A stretch of DNA of 64,000 bases from Nephrocerus scutellatus (taxonomy: Eukaryota; Arthropoda; Insecta; Diptera; Pipunculidae): contig OX352762.1 in the NCBI GenBank assembly GCA_947095585.1, positions 12,751,969 through 12,815,968 on the forward strand. The letters are read 5' to 3'. The position numbers and the translations under genes were made by a program. Within the stretch, counting starts at the first letter, position 1. Every line of letters begins with the position of its first letter. Below the pieces are notes generated by a model, which was not told the DNA's origin, searched no databases, and saw nothing but the letters and a program-made list of their open reading frames with translations. This document shows, piece by piece, positions 44,295-53,190 of the stretch.

Positions 44295-44815
44295 AATATC
44301 GACAGAGTGAAGGAAGTTAGACGGCCGTTATTCATGTAGTTGAAATAGTCAGGTTCTGGTTCGTGAGATTGGTCACCAAACTATTGCTTTATGGTCTGCA
44401 GATGAAATGTTAAATAATTTTAGAGTGGAAGTGAAGCCATGGTAGAAACGTCTAGGATCAGTGATTAGGTTAAGTTGCATTCTGTCGTGGTATTCGTGGT
44501 AGAGGGATTCGCAGAGGATGGAAAAGCGGAAGTAAGCTTGTTTTTATAATGAATTGCCTGAGGAAGGTCTGGATGTCAGGATAGTTTTCCATAATTTGTT
44601 TATGGTATGATGAATAGTACGTGATACTTTATTATACCAAGGAGGGGAGGAAGAGCAGTTTTTACGTGGCACATTAGGGACAGATTTGAGAAGATAGTCA
44701 AAAATTGTTGTGCAGAAGAATTTGAGAGCGTTGTCAATGGGAGTGTTATTGTTTAGATAGAGGCTTGTGGTTCTGTTGGCAACGAGGTGGAGTTCGAGGT
44801 TGTGCACAACCAAAT
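44295..44815 (-). pseudogene. Jockey-type LINE linker between endonuclease and RT, opposite strand
   Basis: The minus strand reads 'DNALKFFCTTIFDYLLKSVP', 'SSSPPWYNKVSRTIHHTINK', 'FRFSILCESLYHEYHDR' and 'ISSADHKAIV'. The 'PPWYN' block is typical of the linker upstream of the RT in Jockey-type LINEs. It meets the plus-strand RT fragment at about 44,292, so the two pieces are inverted relative to each other. They may be one rearranged element. Confidence 0.6.
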
Positions 44816-45135
44816 TTTGTCAACTATTTCAGCGAGTTTGTCAAGGTTCTCTTGATTTGTCAATAACAACACTGTGCAAATATTCTCCAGAAGTCGGTTG
44901 AAAAAGGTAGTCCGCATTAATGGTGGGTCGCACTGTCCATAAGCCATATGTCTCATGTGTGCGAGTATGGCTGATGGTTTCTTACCAGTCATATCTTCAT
45001 CTCGTAGCATGCGCCCCAACTCTGGTGTTAGAGCGAAATGTTGACTCCTGGTGGGCTGCTTGCCAAATCACTTACAGCTCTTAAGGCGTCACCCTCAAGA
45101 CTAACCAGAAAGCTGGCGTAGCCAACTTCTGTCAG
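44816..45135 (-). pseudogene. LTR-retrotransposon gag fragment
   Basis: The minus strand reads 'LEGDALRAVSDLASSPPG', then 'KKPSAILAHMRHMAYGQ', 'PPLMRTTFFNRLLENICTVL' and 'LDKLAEIVDKI'. The pattern 'KPS..L..MR.L......LR..F..RLP' followed by 'LDKLAE.AD.I' is that of Gag in Ty3/Gypsy-type insect elements. The frame breaks near 45,020. No LTR was found. A Gypsy pol fragment lies separately at 60.8 kb. Confidence 0.7.
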
Positions 45136-45179
45136 GTACAGTTACGCTACAACGGGATGAAATTCACAGGCAGCCGCCA

Positions 45180-45430
45180 AAATATCATCACGTCTAATCC
45201 ACTGGAGGTTTTCGAAACGTGTTGACACCGTAAGGTTGCTTAGTACTCCGATAAATCTATCTTTTTTCTTACCTCGTCGTTAGAGTCGAAATATTTACGA
45301 AAATATTTATTTATGTTTGTCTGTAAAGAGTTAAAATCTCAACATATGTTAGGTCTTAAGTGGGTCTTGGTGGGGTTTTTTGTGTAGAGTCAGAGGGTCT
45401 CGGGTACACCGGGGTATTACCCTTAATGCT
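45180..45430 (+). repeat. repeat related to the 7.7-8.4 kb block
   Basis: Matches 8,200-8,430 in order: 'atcacgtctaatccactgga', 'gaaatatttacgaaaat', 'atttatgtttgtctgta', 'tgggtcttggtggggttttt', 'gggtacaccgggg'. It is a solo copy of the element end seen there. Confidence 0.75.
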
Positions 45431-46575
45431 ATAGGAAGGAACTGGATTAGTAAAAATATTATAAGTAATAATTGGCCCTCCAAATCTCGACTTCCTTGGC
45501 AATTTTTAGAAAACATGCCAATCCCTTTGCTTTTATTAAATTAACTTTCAGAGGCTATGGTTCCATTCTAAGGACCATTGTATGCATTTAACATCAACAG
45601 CATCAACAATAATTATTATTGTGCTACATAAAACTAATGCTATTACTTATTGCCCCATTCTCGCAAGTCGCAATTAGCGGTAAGTAATAACCAGAGCGTA
45701 CCATTTTCATAACTGCATATGCAAGTACAGCCAGTAAAATGGCAAATTCTCTTGGGATCCGTTACCACGTCGAATCATCGTAAAAAGGATGTCCCTCCCT
45801 GTCTTCCAGCGTTTATGGTTTCATCATTTCTATTAGGAGTACAATTTTTATTGCCTGTGCAGTTGCAGTAGCGAGTAGCCTGTATGTGTGCGATGTTAGC
45901 TTGTCTGCCAAACTGCAATCACAGTATGTACGGGTATGTGTAATTTTACAGGATGCGTTAGTCGACCACATCATATGCGGTCGCTTCTGTTAGTTCGTTT
46001 GGTCTGGTTTATCCTGTTTCCTTGTATTGCTCATCCAGTGGACGCCATAATTCCCATCGTCCTTTGGCCCGATGTTAATGTTATTAATTTATAGGGTTTT
46101 GCTGTAAAATAGGATACATTCAACATTGTGACAGAGTATGATAGTGACGGAGAGTCCTTTCCAGCAACAGATGACGTTCGTTTGAGCGGAATAATTTAAT
46201 TGACACTCATAATGTTAATTATTTGTTAGGATGTTAGCTTTGTTTCGTTATCTTTTACATATAAATATAAGGAATTAAGAAATATTTATTCTAAGAATGA
46301 TATAACTCTCTTTAGTACATGTACTAATAAAACAATTTCCACTTGGATCTGTGTTTGAATTTATGATTAATGCGAAATAAAGTTTCGGTCAACTTTATGC
46401 TGACCAAGAAATATTGAAGGGAAATCTTTTATACTGAATTTTTAGTTATTTTAATATTTGAGGGTTCATTGAGCACTGCACAAGGCAACTATACAAAAAA
46501 AAAACCCAATGAAAGTTGATGCACTGTACTGGACATTTTACTTCCTAAAGGCTTCTTGGAGTTATTGGGAATTCT
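45431..46575. other. AT-rich stretch without recognised features
   Basis: No gene, RNA or mobile element is recognised. Confidence 0.5.
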
Positions 46576-47335
46576 TATCCATCATCATCATCATATTTGG
46601 CTCTACAGCCTGGGTCCAGTCCTTCTTTCTTCTTTCTTTCCTTTACTCCGTGGGGGAGCATAGGGCTTCTACAAACGCCCGCCAACGAATTCGATTTAAC
46701 GCTTGAGGTTTCAAGAGACGCCATTCGGTCCCCTGGGATCTTGCTTCCTCTTCCATTGTCCTTTTCCATGTCTTGCTAGGACTGCCAACTCGGCGGTTTC
46801 TTTGTGGATTCCAGTCGAGCGCTAGTTTCGTAATGTCGTCCGCTGGTTTTCTCAAAGTGTGGCCAATCCAGCTCCATTTTCGTCGTCTGATGGTGATCGC
46901 GACTGCTTCCTGCTGTGTTACTCTCTGCAAGTCTTGATTGGTGATCATTTCCAGCCATCTTATTCTCAGTATCCTCCTTAAGCACTTGTTGACGAAAACT
47001 TGGAGACGCGTCGCAATTAACTCTGTGACTTTCCACGTTTCGCAGCCATACAAGAGTACTGAGAGAACGTTAGATCTGAAGATCATTAGCTTTAGATTCC
47101 GGGAGATTTGCGAGGATTTCCAGATATTATTTAGCATACTATAGGAGTATCGCGCCTTGTTTACACGAGAGCACACATCTGCGTCAGCACCACAATTTTT
47201 TGACATCCAGCTGCCCAGATAACAAAACTTATCGACTTCCTCTATCTGATGTCCGTCAATCGAGAGATCACATGGTCCACTAGCGTTAACGCGAAGTAGT
47301 TTTGTTTTTGAGACGTTAATTTTTAAACCCACTTT
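46576..47335 (-). pseudogene. RTE-like LINE C-terminal half carrying a foreign (ATG)n 3' end
   Basis: A 229-residue minus-strand frame contains 'GLKINVSKTKLLRVNAS', 'EEVDKFCYLGSWMSKN', 'FRSNVLSVLLYGCETWKVTE', 'RLQVFVNKCLRRILRIRWL', 'RKWSWIGHTLRKPADDI', 'VGSPSKTWKRTMEEEARSQG' and 'RIRWRAFVEALCS'. These belong to the same group as 12.8-14.1 and 50.7-51.9 kb. The 3' end, however, is 'RTGPRL' plus 'tgtagagccaaatatgatg' and an (ATG)n tail, which matches the other LINE group at 39.08 kb. Confidence 0.87.
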
Positions 47336-47337
47336 GT

Positions 47338-47790
47338 TAGCGTGGAGTTCTTATGAGTTTAATTTTCTACCACTTCAAATTCTAGCTCCACTATTGGATC
47401 TTCAGCTTGCATGAACTTTGTTTTGCTCTCATCAGCCCCAGATTCCATGCCGCCCGTTCGATCTGGTTAAAAGCTTCCTGTACAGCCGTTGGATTTCTAC
47501 CAACGATGTCAATATCGTCTGCGTAAGCCAGTATCTGAATGGACTTACAGAGGATTGTTCCTTTCGCAGTTACGTCACAGTCTCGGATAACTTTCTCCAA
47601 CTGCAGGTTGAAGAGAACGCAGGACAGTCCATCCCCTTGTCGGAGCCCGTTAAAGATGTTATAAGATATAAGATAACATTGGTCATGGTCAACCTATATA
47701 GTCGTGTCAGTTTATTTGGGATGGCAAATTCTCTCATGGCTTTAGAAAGTTCTTCTCTCGCTATGGCTTTAAAGTCTAAAAATTGAAATT
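47338..47790 (-). pseudogene. LINE RT fragment, 'GLRQGDGL' group, intact YADD
   Basis: The minus strand reads 'KAMREFAIPNKLTRLYRLTM', then after a short deletion 'FNGLRQGDGLSCVLFNLQLE', 'KSIQILAYADDIDIVGRNPT', 'EAFNQIERAAWNLGL', then in another frame 'DESKTKFMQAEDPIVELEF'. This is the RT palm with both the PQG-equivalent 'RQGD' and YADD present. It stops where the RTE-like sequence starts. Confidence 0.85.
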
Positions 47791-47794
47791 GAAT

Positions 47795-49149
47795 TTGGAA
47801 ACTCTAGACACAAACGGGCCGAAATTGCAATTGTATTGGACAGAAGAACAATGGAGAACAGTCCTTTTTTAATATATGTACAATAGCTCAAGGGGTTTGC
47901 AACCTTATAATGACACCGTTGGCGTCCAGAAATTAGGAAGAGGAAAAGATGAGATGTCTATGCACGTGTGTCTTAAATGAATGCGGATCATACAAATGCG
48001 GACACAAATAATCATCTGGCATTTCATTCCACTTAACTGTTGTGAAGAAGGAATCTCTCAATTGGTTAGTACGTCCAAAGATACGCTTAATGGTGGATCC
48101 GTGGGCTATAGTTGATGCACGGGTATTACGGATGGGTTCGAGAATGGGCGGGGCACCTGCCCAGACAATACAGTAGTATTCAAGTTTAGTGCTAATATAC
48201 GCCTTGTAATTAGTAACCAGATCTTGCACCGTTTTACGAAACCATTCTTGGCGATGGCAATATGTGGTCGTTGCAACGAAGCTTATTGTTGACGCACATA
48301 CCGAGAATTGAGAGTTTTTCAGTTTCTTTGATCCAAGAACGAGTGCAGGATGTGTTTATATGGCAATGATGGGTGAGGAAGAGTGTACAGAAGATCAGGA
48401 GAGCGATTTATACAATGTTGCATTGAAGAACATTTCTCGTATAGCGGTGGATCCTGCATGTTCTGGGGAGGCATGTCACTGAAAGCGAAGACAGACCTTG
48501 TGCTCATCTCCGAAGGGTATACTGGCCGGCGATCAAGAGGAATGACGTCTCAACGGTGCTCGAGGATTCCGTCGTATCTTTTGCCGGGTTTATTGGTGAA
48601 AAAATTTCTCTTCATGCAGGATAATACAAGATCGTATACGGCTGTTACAGTGTACCTTCAAGAGGTGGATGTGCCTATTATGGAATGGCCAGCTCGAAAA
48701 CCAGACCTCAATCCCATTGAGCATTTATGGGACGAGCTGAATAAAGAGAGTTCGAGTCAGAACTATTGCTCCAACGAGTCTCCAGGATCTGCAACAGGCG
48801 ATCGCAGAGGAATGAATGGAAGATATGGTGAAAACTCTGGTGAAATCAATGAAACATCGAATGGAAGCTAGAGGACAGAGTATTTCATCTTAATAAAAAT
48901 GTTTTTTTGCTGATTTCCAAGTTTTAATTCGATTTTTACTACTAATTTTTATGCTGACAAATTCACAGAAAACGTGTACTTCGGATGTTGACCCAAAAAA
49001 TCACTTTGTTGCCACGGTATAAGTAAAAAGAAGGTACCACTGGATAGATGTTGACATAGACTTTAAATCTGCATTCAAGAAAATTGGATTCTTTTATGAT
49101 TTTGAACTTTTGTTGAAAACAATGTGCGAATTTTCTGCACCAAAGTGTA
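47795..49149 (+). pseudogene. Tc1-type transposon copy B, split by a LINE
   Basis: 47,806-47,870 corresponds to 'WTEEQWRTVLF'. After a minus-strand LINE (47,873-48,341) the same gene resumes with 'CRMCLYGNDG', 'GRVYRRSGERFIQCCIEEHF', 'GGSCMFWGGMSLKAKTDLVL', 'KFLFMQDNTRSYTAVTVYLQ', 'EVDVPIMEWPARKPDLNPIE' and 'HLWDEL'. The second catalytic Asp (MQDN) and the final Glu (NPIEHLWDE) of the DDE triad are visible. Frameshifts lie near 48,520-48,580. The 3' terminal inverted repeat ends at 49,149 ('tgtgcgaattttctgcacc', 'aaagtgta') and matches the end of copy A. The 5' part is missing. Confidence 0.87.
47873..48341 (-). pseudogene. CR1/Jockey-superfamily LINE fragment (family F) inside Tc1
   Basis: The minus strand reads 'LEYYCIVWAGAPPILEPIRN', 'TRASTIAHGSTIKRIFGRTN', 'QLRDSFFTTVKWNEMPDD', 'HLYDPHSFKTHVHRHLIFSS', then the 3' end with 'ggtttgcaaccttataatg' on the plus strand. 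Some internal sequence is deleted. Tc1 coding sequence lies directly on both sides, so this LINE arrived later. Confidence 0.83.
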
Positions 49150-49705
49150 GAATTTAAGGCTTCCAAAATTCTGTTTTAAAATCTCAAAATTGACCTGCCA
49201 CTAAGCATAATTTATGAGATTAATTAGCTTGTGGTGTTGGTGGTGAAGCAACCACACGAATATATATATGTTTGGTTAATATCTACACAGACACAAAATG
49301 CAATATTGACGCCCATATCCAATCAAATTCCATCAAAACTGTCATATCGCTTGATTCGCTTGTACCTTATCCCCAGGATAATATCACTCATTCCATTAAG
49401 GCGAATAGAGTAGGTATAACTTCATTACCATCACCATGACCTAATGACTGAATGGAGTAATACCAGGAATAATAACCGCAATCAACAACAACAACCACCT
49501 GTGTTTTCCCATTCCTGACAAAAGGCAAAATAAGCTTTTTGTTTTATCTGTATGTGTGTGTCCGCAGACCCATGTCTACAGTCTATACACAATACCCAAC
49601 GAGTGCAGGCAAAATGAAATGAAAATTCATTGCTGCTCCAACTGATATTAATTATCACAAAACGCAATACAACTTTGTCTCTATCCCTCTTTTCCATATT
49701 TCCAG
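49150..49705. other. AT-rich stretch
   Basis: No recognised feature until the pyrimidine-rich 'ctatccctcttttccatatt' leading to an AG at 49,704-49,705. Confidence 0.4.
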
Positions 49706-49982
49706 ATTACCTGTTGCGCTCTGGATGTGTTGAGCTAACCGCCAGATGTGCACTTTTCCTGTTGACTTTCACGTCCATTCCAAACCATGCAATGGACAAC
49801 TGCAACCCCTATGCAATTGAAGTGACATTTGTATTTGTGTGACCAAAGGATATGGCTGCCCAGAGCATGTGGATACCGAGCGGACTTTGGTCGTGCAATA
49901 TACGGAAGTAAATGAAGATAACAAATTGATTTCAACAAATAAGAACGGGACGACAACCAACGATGGCATTGTAGATTTCCAG
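49706..49982 (+). CDS. candidate host exon(s), unrecognised Cys-containing protein
   Basis: A strong acceptor-like signal (ccctcttttccatatttccag) precedes an open segment, 49,708-49,842: 'YLLRSGCVELTARC', 'SIPNHAMDNCNPYAIEVTFV'. In the next frame, open from 49,821, comes 'ICVTKGYGCPEHVDTERTLV', then 'VQYTEVNEDNKLISTNKN', ending at CAG|GTACCT (49,982). The amino-acid composition looks like an extracellular protein. The frame change at about 49,840 means either a one-base lesion, an intron choice I cannot see, or no gene at all. No family is recognised. Confidence 0.22.
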
Positions 49983-50689
49983 GTACCTTATAGTTTATTT
50001 TTCTCCTCCCAGCCAAACACTAAAGTAAACACAAAACAACATTGTGAACGGGATACTATTTGATCAACAATAGAAATAAAATGAAATGAAGCAAACAATC
50101 ATGAAAGCAAAAAGGTCATCATGGTATTCAATGGAGCATGTGCGTGGCAACATTCAATGGAAATTTTTAAAAGTCACTATGACACGATTTATATCTGTGA
50201 AAAGTGCCGCAGTTTTGCAGTAATGTCCTTATGTATTTTCCGCTTCAATCCAGCGTAGGTGAGGATAATGAATTTGTATTAAGCGAGTCACACGAGTACT
50301 TTTTGCGTTGAACTCTGAAAAGCAAAGTAAAGTGACCTTTTTAAAATTAAAGGTAATACTAATTGCTTTGGTTATCTGTTGTGGTGGTGGCATGTTTTGA
50401 TTGGTTCTGACTACAAAAAATCACAACGAAAAGTCATTTTGTTACTAATGATCACAATCAATCTATTGAGTAATTCATCCATTCTTCATACACAATAACA
50501 ACAGTATCAGTTTTGATCTTATTTTTTAATATATAAAATTGGAATATCCTAACTCTGGAACGCCTGATGGAATTTCAACGAAACTTTGTAGACATATCAC
50601 ATACAACCTGATATCAGCTATCGCTGGTGGTGGATTGGTCGATGGGGAGTGGAGTTGCCAATATTAGTGTCGGTTCCATTGTTTTCAGG
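49983..50689. other. AT-rich stretch with a repeat end
   Basis: 50,535-50,680 ('ggaatatcctaactctggaa', 'ctgatatcagctatcgctgg') looks like an end of a dispersed repeat of the 7.7-8.4 kb kind, placed directly before the RTE-like LINE. The rest is unrecognised. Confidence 0.4.
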
Positions 50690-51860
50690 ATCGCTATATG
50701 GAAGATACACTCGATGCCGAACAAGCAGGTTTCCGCACTGGATCCTTCTGTGTAGACCACATCAACACCATGCGGATCATTATTAAACAGTGCGTTGAAT
50801 TCCGGTCACCACTGCACCTGCTGTTCATCGATTTTGATTTTGAGACAGTTTATCTGGCTCGCCTTGCGCAGGAGAGGTATACCCTATAAACTAAGAGCTA
50901 TTATTAAATCAACCTATGATGGCTCTAAATGTCATGTGCTGCATAGAGGAAAGCTGTCACAGGAATTTGATATCCTAAGTGGGGTACGACAAGGTTGCAT
51001 TCTATCGCCGATACTCTTTTTGTTGGTTATTAGCGATGAACTTCGCGCAGCTTTGTCTACTGGAAACGGAGGAATTCGTTGGACTCTTACATCTGAACTC
51101 AAACATCTGGATTACGCTGACGACTCTTCGATATGTTTACGAAATGTTGCGGGTTTGAAGATTTATTCTGCCAAAAACAAAATCATCAACCTCGGCACTA
51201 ACTCAGTAACTCAAGTTAACATTGCTGGACAGCCGTTAGAGAGAGTAGATAGTTTCCAATATCTTGGGAGTATTGTCTCGAACGAAGGTGGAACCGAACA
51301 GGACATTGTCAACCGAATGGACAAAGCTAAATCAGTGTTTGGAATGATGTCCATGATATGGCGAAGCAATGCGATCAGCTTAAACACCAAGCTGCGACTG
51401 TTCCGCTCAAATGTTGAATCTGTGCTGTTGTATGGGTGCAGTACTTGTAAGGTGCCCGCTACTATCACAAAAAGATTACAAACGTTCGTAGATAGGTGCC
51501 TACGGAACATCTTAAGGGTTTTCTGGCCTAACCGTATCTCTAACGAACATCTTTATCCCCGTTCTCTGGTCAGGAACCAATAGGCACAACCATCCAACGA
51601 CGAAAGTGGCAGTGGATTGGTTATACACTCCAAAAAGGCGACAGTTCCATAGCAAACTACGCAATGCAATGGAATCCGGTATCTCAGGATTGAAGAAGAA
51701 CGGGTCGTCCGAAAAATACATGGCGCAGACCAGTTGAGGAGGAGTCACGGCAATTGGAGAAGAGTTGGAGAGAGCTGAAGCCAGGAACCGCACGCGATGG
51801 CGCGTATTCGTAGTAGAGGCTGTAGGACCCACAAGGGGATATAGGACATAAGTAAGTAAG
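50690..51860 (+). pseudogene. RTE-like LINE, RT to 3' end
   Basis: Starts with 'AEQAGFRTGSFCVDHINTMR' and 'FRSPLHLLFIDF'. At about 50,838-50,848 roughly 20 bases are missing relative to the 13.6 kb copy, removing the motif A 'AFDS' and shifting the frame. The frame at 50,795-51,583 is then open: 'IWLALRRRGIPYKLRAIIKS', 'LSGVRQGCILSPILFLLVIS', 'LKHLDYADDSSICLRN', 'PLERVDSFQYLGSIVSNEGG', 'KLRLFRSNVESVLLYGC' and 'LRNILRVFWPNRISNEHLYP'. A frameshift precedes 'RKWQWIGYTLQKGD'. The 3' end has an (AAGT)n-like tail near 51,851-51,862. Confidence 0.88.
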
Positions 51861-51869
51861 TATAAGGTG

Positions 51870-52240
51870 AATAGTCATGGTAGGATCAGATCGGACTGAT
51901 CTTGTTTTTCTATACGAAGTGTGGATAGCTAGTTATGAACTCAATACCAGTAATCTTTTTCATATTCTCAACTACCAAATAATTGACGGTTGTAACAATA
52001 ATTACAGATCTGGTAGAATTATTGCTTACTTAAAAGATCATGTACATTATTCTGCAAAGACTTTCAATGTTGATGTAGCCGATATTGTTAAAGTAAACTG
52101 CTCAATAAAATCAGGAAAGCTATGTTTTACTTGTATTTATCAACACCATGGTCAAAACATAAAAACATTCATTGATTTCTTAGCGGTTTATTTACAAAAA
52201 ACTCAATACAAGAATCAGATAGTTCTTGGTGATATATACA
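51870..52240 (+). pseudogene. LINE APE-type endonuclease N-terminal fragment
   Basis: The frame reads 'RTDLVFLYEVWIASYELN', 'YRSGRIIAYLKDHVHYSAKT', 'FNVDVADIVKVNCSIKSGKL', 'CFTCIYQHHGQNIKTFIDFL', 'LQKTQYKNQIVLGDIY'. Residues in 'E.WI', '.GG..Y....', 'C.YR' and 'GD.N' positions fit the first half of APE-type LINE endonucleases. The GDxN box reads GDIY, where the sequence breaks off before the minisatellite array. Clade is uncertain (Jockey superfamily likely). Confidence 0.68.
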
Positions 52241-52299
52241 GGGCGTATCTGTTAAGGTGGCAAATACTTAAAGGGGTGATTCGTCGGTTAATTTTGATC

Positions 52300-53190
52300 C
52301 TAGCAAAACCCCCTCGAGACCCATTCAAGACCACCCCACCACCCTTCTAAGAACACAGAAAGACCCCACTCAAGATTCCCTTAAGACCTCCACAAAACTC
52401 TTTAAGAACCTACTCAAGACCACCTAAGAACCTCTCAAAACCCTATCAAAACACAAGACCTCAAGACCCTGCTCAAAATTCTTTTAAGAACCCCTTAAAA
52501 CCCTCCTAAGACCCCGTTAAGACCACGTTACTACCCCAATTAATACTCCCTCAAGATCCCCTGAAGACCTCACTCATGACCTTCTCAAAATCCTCTCAAC
52601 AACCCCTCAAGACCACCTAAAGACTCCCGACTAAATATCCTCAGAACACTCCCTCGAGACCCCTTCAAGACTACTTAAAGACTTCCTCAAGACCTCCTTA
52701 AGACTCAACTCACGATCCTCTCAGAACCCCCTCAAGCCTTCTTCAAGACCACCTAAACACCCTACTGAAGACCATCTCAAGACTCCCCCAAACCACCCTC
52801 AAGACCACCATCAATAGCCTTCAAGAACACCCTCAAGACCCTTTCAAGGCCGCCTCAAGACCCCCTCAAGATACCCTCAAGATATCCTCAAGACCCTCTC
52901 AAGACCGCCAAGTAACCCCTTTAATACTCCCTTAACATCATCTCAAGACGCCCTCAACAGCCCACTCAAAAACCTCTTTAAACCCCCTAAAGACCCCTCT
53001 AGACCCACCTGAAGGCCCCATGATGAATCACCTCAAGACCCATCTCAAGACCCACCTAAAGACCACCAAAAACCCCCCAAAAATTCCTACCCCAAAAATG
53101 CGTACGAGACTTACTAACGGATTTGTAATGAAAAAAGACAGAATGACATATAAACCGACAGAAAGTATATAATACCGCCTCTTAAAAAAT
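52300..53190 (+). repeat. 11-bp minisatellite array C (CTCAAGACCCC type) with shared end segment
   Basis: Degenerate 'ccctcaagacc' units run throughout. Around 52,865-52,915 four successive units are exactly 11 bases apart. 'cgttaagaccacgttactac' near 52,515 matches the higher-order word of arms A and B. The right end, 53,095-53,150 ('aaaaatgcgtacgagac', 'gacagaatgaca'), is the complement of 28,045-28,100 in arm A, so the array is part of a defined repeated element rather than bare simple sequence. Confidence 0.83.
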
